Position numbers and translations under genes: made by a program. A stretch of 64,000 bases of DNA from contig NC_035162.2 of NCBI RefSeq assembly GCF_001659605.2, positions 10,063,248 to 10,127,247 on the forward strand. The letters are read 5' to 3'. The notes under the pieces were generated by a model that ran no database searches, had not been told where the DNA came from, and saw nothing but the letters and a program-made list of their open reading frames with translations. This document shows, piece by piece, positions 11,395-27,402 of the stretch. Source of the stretch: Manihot esculenta (Eukaryota > Streptophyta > Magnoliopsida > Malpighiales > Euphorbiaceae). How positions within the stretch are numbered: the stretch's first letter is position 1; each line of letters starts with the position of its first letter.

Positions 11395-14300
11395 TAGGGC
11401 AAGAGGCTTATCTTTGTGGTGGAATGAGTCTGTCTCTCTCTCCTTCCTTGGTTATTCAACATTTTGTTGACTGCATTGTACAAATGGATCCTACTAATAT
11501 CCAATGGCATCTTACTTTTGTTTATGGTTATGCGGTCTCAAGTTCTTGGGATTTTTTGTGAAATGATTTGATGCCTTTGTCCACTTCTTCTTCTCTCCTT
11601 TGGTGCTGTTTCAGTGATTTTAATGCTATCCGTGGTTAGAAGGATAAGATTGGTGGTTGCCCTGTTCGTTCATCACAGGTGGCAGGATTTGAGGCCTTTA
11701 TAAGTTCGTGTGCTTTACTTAATCTTCCTTATAAAGATCCCTCTTATACTTGGTTTAATAAAAGATTTGGAACACGAGCTATTCAATAACGTTTGGATCG
11801 TGTATCGGTTTCACCTTATTGGCTCGTGAGCTTCCCTCAAGCTCAACTGCTCCACGAGGATTTGCTTGCCTTTGACCATCGGCCTCTGCTGTTGTCTCTT
11901 TTAGGTGGTCCACCTCGGAGATCCTTTGTCTTTTATTTTGAAAGTAAGTGGTTATTACATCCTCAATATTCTCAAGTAATTCAGCAGGCCTGGAGCGCTA
12001 CTTTTCATGGTTCAGCCATATTCTCGCTGATGCGTCGCCTGCAATCTTGTAAAACTTGCTTAAGTTCCTAGCATCATCATGTTTTTCAAAATGTGGTTAC
12101 TCAGGTACATCATTTACAATGCCAGTTGTGGGTGTTGTATAATCAGCATTTTGCTAGTTCCAATGCTCATATCAAAGTGTCTTTATTATCTCAACTCCAA
12201 TCTCTACTGCAGAGTGAGGAATGGCATTAGCGGCAACATTTTCGAATTCATTGGCTCAAAGAAGGGGATCGCAACACTAAATTTTTTTATGTTTCTACAC
12301 TCCGCCGTCGTCAATACAACCACATTGCTCAACTGCAGGATGAGTCCAGTTGCTGGCTTGATCGGGATCTTGTTCTTAGGCTTTTTATTCATAATTACTT
12401 CTGTTGACTTTTTTCTACTGGTTCTTTGCTGTATTGTGAACATGTTCTTGCTGTTGTACCTATATTGGTTATGCCCGCTATTAATGAGGCCTTACTAAGA
12501 CTCGTCACTGATGCGGAGATTCAGTAAGCTGTGCTTTAGTTAGGAGGTGATAAGGCCCCCTGCCCGGATAGCTTCTCTGGTATTTTCTATCAGCATAATT
12601 GGGACATGGTTGGGCCTTCGTTATGTCTGGCAATTCGATGCTTTTATGAGACTGGTTTTTTACTTCATGAGATGAAAATAACTAATATTTTTCTCATCCT
12701 AAAGTGTCATATCCCGATTGGTGTTCATCAGTTTCAAACTATTAGCCTTTGTAATTTTACTTACAAGGTCATTTCTAAGACAATGGTGAATCGGCTGAAA
12801 TCGTGGATCTCTACTTTAATCCCACCTGATCAGGATGTTTTTGTTTCATCCCGGACAATTCAAGATAATATTTTAATTGCACATGAGATGTTTCACCATC
12901 TTCGAACCTCGACCAACAAACTTCACTCCTTGGCTTTGAAATTGGACATGCATAAGGCCTATGATCAAGTGGATTGGCTTTTTCTCCGTAAAGTCCTCAC
13001 TCAAATTGGACATGCATAAGGCCTACAATTAGTTTTTCAATTTTGTTTAATGGTGTTTCTACTGCTTCTTTTTAGCCTTCTCGAGGTATTAGACAGGGGG
13101 ATCCATTATCTCCTTACTTGTTACTGTTTGTTCCTCAACTGCTCTCTTATTTATTATCTTCAATGCATGTTCATAGGCTTATTAAGGGTATTAAGGTTGC
13201 GCAGTACGCTCCTCCGATCCTCGATGTTCTTTTCGCTGATGATACTCTATTATTTGCCTGTACTTCTTGACAAGAAATAAGTACTCTTTTTGGTCTTCTC
13301 CAGTCTTATACCTTAGCTACAGGACAAACTATTAACTATCAGAAGTTCCATATTTTCTTTAGTAAACATACGCCTCCTGATCTCAAAGGTGATATTTTAT
13401 GGCAGTTTGGAATGCAAGAGATTTCTTCGTCCTGTCAATATTTAGGCCTTCCAGTTCTCCTGGGTCGATCTCGTTAATAGGTTGTCTCATTTGTTATGGG
13501 TAGGGTTCGTTTGAAAACTCAATTTTGGAAACATAAATTGCTCTCTCAGGCTGGCTGTGCTACTATGATTCAATCTGTGTTATCTGCTATTCCTTCCTAC
13601 TTAATGTCTATTTTTTTTATTTCCTAAACAAGTGTCATCTCAACTGAATAGTCTGCTTCCTAACTTTTAGTGGGGGAATGATGTCCATAGCCATAAGATG
13701 CACTAGATTAGTTAGCAACGGTCTTGTACTTCAAAGTTTTTTGGTGGACTTGGTTTTAGGGATTTTGAAAAATTTAATCTTGCCTGTTTGGAAAAACAGT
13801 GTCTGGGATTGCTTTATAACCAGGATAGTTTATGGGCCCGTCTTTACAAGGGTATTTACTTTTCTTGCTCATCCTTTTGGCATGTGACTCCTAAGCGAGG
13901 CAGTTCTTGGATGTGGCAAAGCTTGCTTGCAAGCCGTGATGTTTTTCGCCTTGGTGCTTGCTTGAATATTGGTGATGGACTGTCCACTCTCTCTCTTCTG
14001 ATCCTTGGATTCTTTTGGCATCCCAATTTTTTACTCCACAACGTATTTTCTGCCCTCCTAACATCACTAAGGTAGTTGACTTAATTGATCATTGTTCTTT
14101 AACTTGGCATCCGCGACTAGTACATCTACTCTTTGATGCCCCTCTAGTCCCTATTATCTTGGCCATTCTAGTTGCTCCTATTGGTATAGTCGATTCGTGG
14201 GTTTGGCATTTCACATCCAATGGACAATACACAGTTAGGGGTGGTTATCATCTCCTGATAAACTATGCTCTTGATTTTGATTGCTCCTTGTATTTGTTTA

Positions 14301-15235
14301 GCCATTTGTAGAAAAATATTTGGACTGCTCAGGTCACCCCTAAGTTGTATATCTTTCTTTGGCGATGCTTTCATGGGGATTTACCTGTTTTTGCTAATTT
14401 GTTCCATCGACATTTAGTTCTTTCCTCTCTTTGCCCACTATGTCAATCTCAATCTAAAACCATTGAACATTTATTTTTCTTTTATAATTTTTTCAGAACA
14501 GTTTAGTTTCTCAACCCATTTGGCTATAAGCCTTCTTCTGCTGGTTTTCCTACTTTCGTCAGTGGTGGGCGAACTTATTGAACTCTTCGCTTTTCCAATC
14601 TTTTGACCCTTATCTCCTCACAGTGGTCATTGTCACTTTATGATATATTTGGAAAGCGAGGAATAAGTTTGTTTTTAATAGGGTGCAGCTTGATCCTCAC
14701 GTTATTTCTTTCTAGATTTCTTATGATCTTCATCAATTTCAGCTTAGTGGCGTTTTTTCTAATCATTCCTCTTCGTCGGCCGCCTCTTTGGGAGTGCCCC
14801 TGTATTTGGCTTGGCATCCTCCCTCTTCTGTTGTTAAACTTAATTGTGACTTAGCTTGGATCAATCATTTTTCTTTGGCTGCTATAGCTGTTATTGCATC
14901 TAACAGTATGGGCACTGTTCTTTTTAGATTCATTAAAAGTTTTGGTGTTCGTTTGTTAATGTTGGTGAAGCTCGGGTTGTTTTGGAGGGCGTTTTATGGA
15001 AATTAGACACAGGTTATCGGGTTATTGAGTGTGAGACAGATTCTTCCACTCTTCATGCAGCGGTTAGTGTTACTCATCCGTTTCTTCTTTGGAACATTAG
15101 TTCTACCGTATTGGCTATCCTTCATTTTTGTTCTCACTTTTTGCATATCTAGTTCTCTCGTGTGCCTCATGTAGTTAATCATTTTACAAATCTAGCTGCT
15201 AAACTTTTTTTACGACATTTATTGTCTTCGGACTA
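11395..15235 (+). pseudogene. LINE ORF2 (endonuclease-RT-RNase H) remnant
   Basis: Recognisable blocks appear in order: an endonuclease part (FSDFNAIRG, then LDRVSVSPYW and FDHRPLL), an RT N-part (NFTYKVISKTMVNRLK, KLDMHKAYDQVDW at 12945-12980), GIRQGDPLSPYL around 13090 and the RT catalytic box FADDTLLFA around 13230. After these come a zf-RVT segment and an RNase H with TDSS near 15040. Stops and frame changes separate them; several stops fit C-to-T change at former CpG or CAG codons. Not functional. Confidence 0.8.
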
Positions 15236-15329
15236 GTTTCTGCATAGATTTTTTTGGAGCTGTCCCAACTTTTGTGGTTATTGTCATCTTTAGCCTTGTA
15301 ATGCATTGTTTTGCATGGTAAAAAAAAAA

Positions 15330-15344
15330 TCTAATACTAAGCAC
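15330..15344. repeat. Right target-site duplication of LINE-1 copy
   Basis: Perfect second copy of TCTAATACTAAGCAC, directly after the A tail. Confidence 0.9.
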
Positions 15345-16896
15345 CACACATCATAACAAAATTCAATTAGAAAATCGGACATATTAGTATCTTATTGAAT
15401 TATAAAATAAAATGTATGTGCCGTAAGTTTACTCTAATGTTTCATGTAAAACACTGCAAATTTTGTATTATTATGAAAATTTTAATTTGTAGAAGAAACA
15501 TAATGCCAGTAAAAGTAATATGTTATTTAAGTTGATATGATAAATTTTCCCAAGAGCAAAAGAAGCCTGTGGTTTTTATTAATTTAAATCCCATGTTCTA
15601 AAACCACTTGGGAAAGAGAGTGGTTGTATGGTAAGCATACGCCGTAGTGGGTTGCCTAATCTGTGGTTGACAAAAAACACTATTTATGGCCCAATAAATC
15701 TTTACAGTTGGAGAAAACAATTGTTTTTTCATTTAGTTTCCATGGTCAATATATCAATGAATATTGTAATGTGTGGAGGGACATGGCATCCAAAGTCAAT
15801 TCTCCTGGTGTTTGTCATTTTTGAGAGGAAAAAAAACATTTATTTCCAAAAAATCCATGCAATGACAAAATATAAATTGCTTTAAGGTGAATATTCACAT
15901 TCAATAGATATACTTCCCTTTCAGTACACATGGTCTGTCCATTACGTTTCCACCCTTATTATATTTCCCCTCACTTTTCAACATGTATATAAAAGAGGGC
16001 TAAAAATAGCAAAAGGGGAAGAAGAAAAAGAACATTGTAGATGAATACTACCTTCGATAGCCCTAGTATACCTTTTATTACTTTATTCAGTCACTCGTGA
16101 GCTCCCCCACGGATAAAGCTCTTATGCCGTCTCTATTTAGTAACGTGGAATCTAGAAGCTGCAGGGCGTAGGGAGCTGGTGCGAACTGTAAAAGAAATTT
16201 TGCGAGCTAAAAAGCCAATAAAAAAAATTCTAGGAAAATTATGTGGTCTTATCCTCGCTTGGCATATCAAATAATAATAACAAGGTTCCGCGAAAATACG
16301 GTTCAAACAGAAGGATCGGGCGGCAAGCACGTGCACGTCAAATTTAATTTCTTTGTATGATCCTATTTCTCCTCCCAACCCCCTAAATGCAACTCTGAAT
16401 TAGGGTTTAAAATCCAAATGGCCCATTCTAACGTAGCAATTACCAATAATGAGCATCATTATCTCAATTGATAGCCAAATCCCCTCATAGCACAATCACC
16501 TTGTTTTACAACATTGAAGGATACAACTAAACCCTGTCATGCCTGCCCCCAGGGATTCAAAATAATTTGCCATGTCAATTAACTACACATCTTTGTCCTT
16601 ATTCTACTTCAAGCACCAAAACCTCAATGCCAACAGGACTGAGGACCTTGCTCAATACATGTAAGAGGAGGACTCAAATGAAGGAAAAATAAAACAATTG
16701 CATACAAAACAAAACACCCTCAAAACTACATAGGTCATAAATCCTTGGTTTAGGATAAAGGCCGATAATAAAGGACTGGCTTATTCCTTTTCCTTGGGCA
16801 AGCAAGGGCCAATAAACAGAAAAACAGCTAACAATGGTTGCACCGAGTTAGATAAAAGGGCATTCAAGTAACTCGACAGATTTCAGTGGACCTCAA
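15345..16896. other. Intergenic, includes TPI 3' UTR at right end
   Basis: No open frame with family resemblance was found. The right few hundred bases should be the 3' UTR of the minus-strand triosephosphate isomerase gene, whose stop codon is at 16899-16897. Confidence 0.5.
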
Positions 16897-20234
<3,338 letters not shown>

Positions 20235-21555
20235 AGTTGCTTAGGTTGGGTGATAGAAACGAGAAGAGATGAAAACCACAGCTCGTAGATTTGGGAGTGG
20301 CTACAGAGTACAGGGACTTTATAATGAGATTCCGCACAATGATCGACGTGGGACTGGACGCTCTGCTTTTATGTTATGCCGATATTATCCTCCGTTTTTT
20401 TTTTTTTTTTTTTTTTTAATGCCAAATTTCGACGATCAAATTATACACTTTTGGATGATTTTTGAAATGTGTAATGACTAATCATTCATATTATTTCTTC
20501 AAAAACTTTAATTTTCTCTATAGGTTATAAGTATACTTTCACATAATGTATTAATTAAATTTAAAAAAAATAGAACACTTTCGTTTATTTTAAAAAATAA
20601 ATTCAAATATTTATATTTTTATAAACATATTTTAATATTTTCTGTAAGTAGCAACTATTAAATTAAAGAAATAACAAACATATTTAAAGGAATTATAGTT
20701 TAAATTTTTTAATGAATTTCTGAAAATATGAATTATAATTTAAAGTTCAATATATTTTTTTAATAATGCATTTACCCGACTAATTTTATACACATAATAT
20801 CATATATATCTCAAAAACCATACCCTGAAGGATTATGTTGTTGGTTAATACGATCAAACTCCAACAATTATATTTTCAATGGAAAATATCATTCTTAGAT
20901 TTAAATCCAGAAATTTTTTTTTTTATATATAATTTTATTTTCTTGTGAAATGATAGTAGATTCATTTCAAACTCATACGTTCACATTAAGATGAATTGAA
21001 TTAGAATGTCATTTTATTAAATTGAAAATATCTGATAATTGATTGTCATTTTTTACTACTACAAATAGATCATACATGCAATCACAAGTATTAAATTAGA
21101 GTGAATGATGAAATTATTTTCAGTTACTAGAAAAAGGATCTATAGTTCTTTTGTTATTTCCCTTTAAAAGTCCATCAAAAACTCTCCTCATATTAATAAC
21201 AGATACAGACAACAAGAAACATCGGTAAATGAACTTTCAAGTTTATCCGGTCCCCCAACAAATATACATTCAACCATATTAACCCTATCCAGCCAGTGGT
21301 CCGGTTCCAGAAAAGATTTATACATATGTATATTTATATACAGTTGGTTTTGATCGAATACAAACTTGAACATCTCAAACTGCAATATTAATGTGTTAAA
21401 CCCCATTAATCAATTTCAAGAAATATTGGTTGTAAGACTATATCTCGTCGTCCATATAACAGGATGGTCCAGTATAAAGATCATATCATATCCTGTCAAA
21501 AGCAAGACACCAGGTAATATTCATTGAACGAAGATAATGCCTACGCGTTTGGCCT
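20235..21555. other. TPI upstream region and AT-rich spacer
   Basis: The first about 200 bases upstream of the TPI start should hold its leader and promoter; I could not place a TATA box with confidence. A run of over 20 T lies at about 20395-20417. From 20420 to 21550 the DNA is AT-rich without supported genes. Confidence 0.45.
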
Positions 21556-21579
21556 GTGCGAGCTACATTTGATGATTCA

Positions 21580-21862
21580 GGGGGCTGGATTCTGAAGCTC
21601 ATTCTGAAAAGCTTCAAATCATTGTTTCACCATTGCTTCTTGCTGTTGGTGATGAAAACGCAGCATCCCAAATTCCCAGTTTTGTTTATCATATTCAGTC
21701 ACCTTTTCGCCTCCAATGAAGGGAGTCTAAGCATCTTCATTTGCACCTTTAAGAATACATTTGATCCTAGCAGGCACATTCAAATTATCAAACTTCATTT
21801 CAGGACGCTTTCTACTCTTGATAGCCTTCTTGTTACTACTCCCAGAACTCTCCGGCGTCTAC
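21580..21862 (-). pseudogene. Unrecognised protein-coding fragment with two stops
   Basis: On the minus strand, one frame reads like a real protein end: a basic stretch (NKKAIKSRKRPEMKFDNLN), VPARIKCILKGANEDA, a TAG stop, then FIGGEKVTEYDKQNWEFGM and RFHHQQQEAMVKQ, a TGA stop and a few more residues. Composition and regularity suggest a former nuclear protein exon. I do not recognise the family. The reading could also be chance or part of a transcribed leader. Confidence 0.35.
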
Positions 21863-22092
21863 ACGAGTAATTCAAGTTAATCTTGAGAAAAAGAACAATG
21901 TTAATGGTGGAGGGCCTGCAGGGCCTAGTGCTCTCATAAAAATAAAACTCTGGTTCTTACATTAAAGTTCGCTTCAGAATTCTCTGTTGCTCTTTATTTC
22001 CGCTTCAAGGTTCCTGTTTCCAGATAATACTGCACCTCTTTCTTGGAACAATTGATGACTTGACACAGGCTCAATGTATTCCACCACAAGAT

Positions 22093-22911
22093 TGTAATGA
22101 CCCCAGCAATCTGACTGCTACCGATGCTAGAGTTCAGATCAACTTAAAATCGCTAGAGACCGTAACAAACCTACTATATATTTTGTTACACCTTATATAA
22201 TCTCATATAAAACCACACAAACAAAAAAAAAACATTTTCATCTCATTAACCAAAATTCAATTTGTGCATGCATCATAATTGAAAACATAAAACATATGTA
22301 TGGTCAACATTACATGTCTCAAGGTTGGTTCAAATATAACTTATACTTAAAAACTTTTACATAAAAAGATTATAAATCAGAGATTATAAAGAAAGTTCGG
22401 GCAAAACACAATTGTAATCCACAATTTAATACATGTTCACAGCTATACTATTACAACGGACTATACCAACAACTCAGCCGGCCTCACGAACTAACTCTGA
22501 TACTGCAAACCTGGAGTTAAGGGGAAGGGATAATGTACAAGAGACTAGTGGGCAGAAATGTAAATAAAAGCAGTTTAAGAAAATATATGACTGTACGAAT
22601 GCATCACAACACAAACAATTCATATCAAGATGGATCTGTCACCAGTAATCCTCTACAGATTCCAATAGTGCCCGACTCACTATAGGTGCTCTCAATACTT
22701 CCTCTTACATGTAATATAACATATCCATAGTGTTAGGAGCATAGACCCTAATCTTTCCCTTACATAGTGGCAGGGGCGGAGAATAGGCAAGCCCTAGTCT
22801 TTCCATATCTGTCATACTATACTCGAGAGTTAGTGGATCATCCAACATCCATCCACAACAACAATAAATTATGCAATGCATCATATTCGTGAATTCTAAT
22901 GCAAAACACCC

Positions 22912-22944
<33 letters not shown>

Positions 22945-24041
22945 CATTCGTGATGCATGAGCATACTTAAAACATTTGTTTTCTTTGAAATAATAATTCA
23001 GTTTAGTTCTACTCACCTCTGGCTGACGCACGCCTAACTCTAGAGCAGTTATCTCACTGCAACCCTCTACGGTAGCTTAAGTCTGATCCTACATAGATGG
23101 ACTTAAATGAGGGACCAAATATAATTTTTATAACTCTAGAAACTATCCCAATAAACCCCTATAAATATAAGAGAACACACATAAGAAACAAGCTGAAAAA
23201 AGCTTGACATGGACTTTCGGCGGTAGGTTCAGTGGCCTAAAGTCTCCTCACAGATCTGAAGGTCAAACCTTCGGAAGCAGGTTAAGCAGCCAAAAGGCTG
23301 CCTCCATAAACAGGTTCAGCGACCGAATCTGGGTTCTCCAGCAAGGCAGAACCCGATTCTGCCTTGACTCACAGCCATCAAAACACAATGAAATTCACAT
23401 GCAATAGCTCAACAGCAACCAAAAACAACTCAACACACTAGACCACTTAAAATTAACCCAACTTCATCATGCATTGACCTCATAGGACAACATCCATCAT
23501 CTAAAAGCTAGAACTTAAACCTCAAACCATTTTAAAAGAATCATGCATGCATCAACAAATCATTAAAACACTTATAATTCTTTTGAAAAAACTCCAGCAA
23601 TCAAAAGAAAGGCAATGATTATAACCTACCTCTTGGAGACACAACGGTGATAGCAGCTAAGAACTCGGAAAAGAGGACAAGACAACTCCGAAAGGTCCCC
23701 AAAGGCTAAAATTTTAAGATCCAACTTGATTCTTTAAAAACAACGGTAAAACTCATGACAAAACAATTTAGAAAAAGGTTTTGTGAAGAAAAGGGACAGA
23801 AAAACTCACCTCTGGTTGAAAAGAAGATAAAGTTCTCTTTTTTTTGGGCAGGGCCCCTCTTACAGGTGGCTGCAGATCTAAAACTCTTTTTTTTTTTGAA
23901 ACATTTTTTAAAATGTTTTACATTCATTTTATAGAAACTCTATTTTACCCTTCTAAAGATTTCAGCTTTGAGTCTCGCATTCTAACAGAGATCCCATCGG
24001 AAAGTTGAAATTCCGATACCGGAGTTTAGCCGGATATTACA
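22093..24041 (-). mobile_element. Solo LTR of the A/B chromovirus family (minus orientation)
   Basis: The 1949-bp segment runs from TGTAATGACC to GGATATTACA. Read on the minus strand, it starts TGTAATATCCGGCTAAACTCC and ends near GTCATTACA, matching the starts and ends of the LTRs at 31641 and 41995. The central degenerate TTCGGCGG/GGTTCAG motifs correspond to the palindrome arrays of those LTRs. Flanks are AAGAT (22088-22092) and AATAT (24042-24046), a 5-bp duplication with one mismatch. No internal domain or second LTR exists, so it arose by LTR-LTR recombination of an older insertion. Confidence 0.85.
22916..22943. repeat. AT microsatellite
   Basis: About 13 AT units in a row inside the solo LTR. 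Confidence 0.9.
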
Positions 24042-24046
24042 AATAT

Positions 24047-25659
24047 GGAGAACATTCCTCGTGTTCAATTACATTAAACAAAAATTTAAAAAAAAAAAAA
24101 AAAGACTAATAACAAAAGCAATCGACTCTTTTGAAATCTTATAAAAGAAAGAGACAACAGACCAAGTAGCTGCCACATAAAGAATATAGACATCACATCA
24201 ATGAAATTCCAACATCATTTCTAGCCAAGAATTAGACAAGTATTCCTGATTGTATGAAAATTTGGCTTGGGCCAGATACAGCTAAAGAAAAGCTTTTATA
24301 TCGTAAAGCATCATAAAATCAAAGCTATCTGCTTTTGTGTTGCACAAGATAGATTTTGGGACGGCATGTATCAATATAAATTTTGTCCATCTCGGAGTTC
24401 TAATATTTAGCTTACATCAATTTCCATAAATCTGAGGCAGTACGGATAGTCCCTTGATAATTTCTGATCACCCCTTAACTAGGAATTGTTTGAGCCTGCA
24501 ATCATGTGCAATGACAACAACCAGTCAACTTGGTTCAGTTTGAGAGAGCAACAAAGAATATCAATTCAGAAAAGGAGAAGAATGAAGGGAGGGAGGGGGG
24601 GGGGGGGGGGTGGGGGCGGGAGGAATAACCTTAGTCAGGTCTTGGACTTTAATATATGAGGACTTTTGGTTCCAATTGGACTTAAAGTGAATTATCCATT
24701 GTCAAATGAGGGCACTCGCTTCATCTTGATAAACCAACCTGCAACTTAGAAAACAACATATAGATGTATTTATCACATTTTAATTATACATAATATTTTT
24801 GTTGCAATCTTCACCTATATGATCAAATTTAGTTTTTATTCGAGTTCCTCAGGCTTATTTTTCTCAGATTCTAAACCAAATTAAACCGTTATATTGCAAC
24901 CTACGCCAAAACCAAACTAGCATTATATATTTTGCGTCTCAGCACAGGCACTAACGACAAAGGATATAAAAAATTGGTTTCTTCTAAACCTCAATGACAT
25001 GGTTCGCATAAGAAAGGGATTGTCCTCCTACAACATGAAATATTGTTCCTTTCCATTTCTAATAAACGCATATACAACAATGTATAACATAATAATCTTA
25101 GCTACATTGTTCAAATTAGAAGCTCTTGTTTTCAAGTGGAAGAGTGAAAGCCTACTACAATTTGTTGTCATATCAAACAATGTGATCCAGAATGAAATAT
25201 AAAGCAGCAATTCGAGAAAAGACAAACTACAAACTTGTAATCTGGGTAGTCATTACTTGATAACAAAGAGATTTTCCATCAACACCTTAACAATCAGTCC
25301 CTCTTCCTAATGAACATATCTGAAAGACATTATTCTATTCAAAATCCCGACCTACTCTTTAATTGGTAAGATGGTGAAAAAAATCTCAGAAAGTCCATGT
25401 TCCAAAGCCAAAGATATCTTAACAGGTAGCCCCTTGTGGATATAAACCAAGCAACCTGAATATCTTCAATTACATATGGATCAAAGCAGTTATCAAATAA
25501 GTGCAAGAATTGAAAGCAATACATAAATCTTCCTGTGGATCTCTTAGAATATACAATAGTAGTGACAGTTTTAGGCAATCAACATAAGTCATAAGATGGA
25601 TGATTTTCTTCCTACCCATTTCCAGTTGTTTCTTCTACATCCAACACAAGTGTTTCAAT
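24047..25659. other. Spacer with 3' UTR of the PPR gene
   Basis: No coding segment is supported. The right part, next to the PPR stop at 25660, is presumably its 3' UTR. A run of 18 or so G with few interruptions lies at 24592-24618 and may be unstable or mis-assembled. Confidence 0.45.
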
Positions 25660-27402
25660 TCAAGTCCTCAACTCCAAACCATATTTAGCTTCGGAGATTA
25701 TGTTATAGATGTAAATTGGTGGCTTTAATCCCAATTCCATCATCTTGTTTAGTAGGACCTCAGCCTCTTGCCACTTACCATCTTTGCACAGAACTCCAAT
25801 AGTAGAACTACAGCTAGCCACATTTGGAACTAATCCCTTACCCTCCATTTCTTCGAGTAATCTCAAGGCCCTAAAGGAGCTGCCTTCTTTGCAGTAACCA
25901 TTAATCATCGTATTGTACATCACGTCACTAGGTTCCAACTTTATTTCAGCTATTGATCTAAAAAGTTTCGATGCTTCATTCATTTTACCTTTCATGCACA
26001 AACCATGTAATAGCACACCATAGGTATGGACGTCAGGAACCAGACCAACCTTTTGCATAGAGGAATAAAAATGAAATGCTTTATCCATGTCCTCTAACCG
26101 AACATGGGCATTAATTAAAATGGTATATGTAACTTTAGAAGGAGAAATGCCTCTCTCTTCCATCTCCCTCACAATATCAGTGACACGCACCCAGTTTCCA
26201 GCGTTAGAATATCCTCCAATCAGAACATTATAAGTTACCAAAGATGGAGATAGACCATTTGACTTCAATCTGTCAAACAAACACAAAGCTTTATCCAACT
26301 TTCCTATACTACAAAACCCATGTATTAGTGTGTTATATGTAACTAAATTCGGGTTGATGCCAGCTCCCTTCATTTGACCCACCAAATTCTCAGCCTCCCA
26401 CACCCTCTTCTCTCTACACAACCCACCAATCAAGGTATTGTAGGTAACAGCATTAGAGGTCACCCCTCTCTTACACATTTCATCAAACAGTTCATAAGCT
26501 TTATTTATCTTTCCTTCATTGCAATACTCATTGATCACGCAATTATATGTATATAAATTAGGAAGCACCCCATCAAGCTGCATCTTCTCGTATAACTCAA
26601 ACCCATCTTTTTTAAGTCCCTTCTTAAAGAACCCATTGATCAAAACTGTGTAGGTATACTGATTAGCAGCCAAACCCAGCTCTCCCATTTTATAAAACAA
26701 CAGTTTTGCTCTTTGCACGTCTTTATTCTTACAACAGCCATCGATTAAGGTAGTATATATGACAACATTAGGGGAAATTCCCATCTCCTCTGATTGAACC
26801 AATAGCTCAAAACCTTTATTTAAATCACCAGCCTCACAACAACCCTTGATCATTATCCCATAACTATACACATCCAACTTAATCTTTCCCTTTGATTCAT
26901 GAAAAAATAACCACGACTTCTCAAAACAGCTAGATTTAACAAGATAATCCAAAAGATTATTGAAAGTATTTGGTCTAGGGACAAGGCCTTTATCAACCAT
27001 TTGATTGAAATAGAACAGAGCTCGCTCTGTTGAGCGAGATAGAACATAAGCATTGATGATCGATTCATAGAGGAGGGCACCCGTTATTGGGCTTGGATGA
27101 GAGATGGGTTGTGTTAGATGGTGGAGAAGAGATGAAACAGTGAAGAAAGGAGAGGAAATCCTATTAGAGATCAACTGAAGAAGGAAAGATTGGGCGTGGG
27201 ACAGCATGTTGGAGCTAAGAAGGTGGTGAAGAATAAAAGCAATGGACTGGTGGGTTGGGTGAACGCCTTGCTCAATTGAGGAATTGAAGAGCGAGAGAGC
27301 TTTGAGAGGCGGCTTTTTCACCATTTTTGGAATTAGAAGGAGAGCTTGGTGGTTAGCTTGCTGCTGCATTGTGCAGAGGTGGAGCTGGCCTGTGGTGGTC
27401 AC
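25660..27402 (-). CDS. P-class pentatricopeptide repeat (PPR) protein
   Basis: Single-exon gene of 580 codons for an RNA-binding organelle protein. From about residue 110 to 570 it holds some 13 tandem PPR motifs of 35 residues, easily seen by the repeated VTYNTLI...G...A..LF..M...G..P pattern (for instance VTYNTLIGGLCREKRVWEAE, then VTYNTLIHGFCSIGKLDKAL). All are plain P-type. There is no E or DYW tail, so a role in organelle RNA stabilisation, splicing or translation is more likely than editing. The N-terminus lacks acidic residues and is rich in Gln, Leu and Ser, consistent with a mitochondrial or plastid presequence. Met12 or Met27 could be the real start. It resembles Arabidopsis At4g11690-type proteins, which I cannot confirm. 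Confidence 0.93.
   Translation of the reverse strand: MTTTGQLHLCTMQQQANHQALLLIPKMVKKPPLKALSLFNSSIEQGVHPTHQSIAFILHHLLSSNMLSHAQSFLLQLISNRISSPFFTVSSLLHHLTQPISHPSPITGALLYESIINAYVLSRSTERALFYFNQMVDKGLVPRPNTFNNLLDYLVKSSCFEKSWLFFHESKGKIKLDVYSYGIMIKGCCEAGDLNKGFELLVQSEEMGISPNVVIYTTLIDGCCKNKDVQRAKLLFYKMGELGLAANQYTYTVLINGFFKKGLKKDGFELYEKMQLDGVLPNLYTYNCVINEYCNEGKINKAYELFDEMCKRGVTSNAVTYNTLIGGLCREKRVWEAENLVGQMKGAGINPNLVTYNTLIHGFCSIGKLDKALCLFDRLKSNGLSPSLVTYNVLIGGYSNAGNWVRVTDIVREMEERGISPSKVTYTILINAHVRLEDMDKAFHFYSSMQKVGLVPDVHTYGVLLHGLCMKGKMNEASKLFRSIAEIKLEPSDVMYNTMINGYCKEGSSFRALRLLEEMEGKGLVPNVASCSSTIGVLCKDGKWQEAEVLLNKMMELGLKPPIYIYNIISEAKYGLELRT

Larger units (their letters stand above)
9255..15329 (+). mobile_element. 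Decayed L1-type LINE, nearly full length
   Basis: The element spans about 6.1 kb between perfect 15-bp duplications and ends in a short A tail (15320-15329). Reading across frames, an ORF1-like part (about 9350-11200) shows a DUF4283-type gag region. ORF2 follows with endonuclease (about 11400-12000), reverse transcriptase (about 12600-13490), a zf-RVT region (about 14090-14520) and RNase H (about 14820-15230). Many stops and frameshifts interrupt all parts. The 5' end is taken from the duplication; because the first about 80 bases are AT-rich, the true 5' end could be slightly inside. Confidence 0.85.

Noticed and set aside
24592..24618. G-rich run as a G-quadplex regulatory site
   Set aside because: A nearly pure G homopolymer in a spacer; more likely slippage or assembly noise than a defined site.
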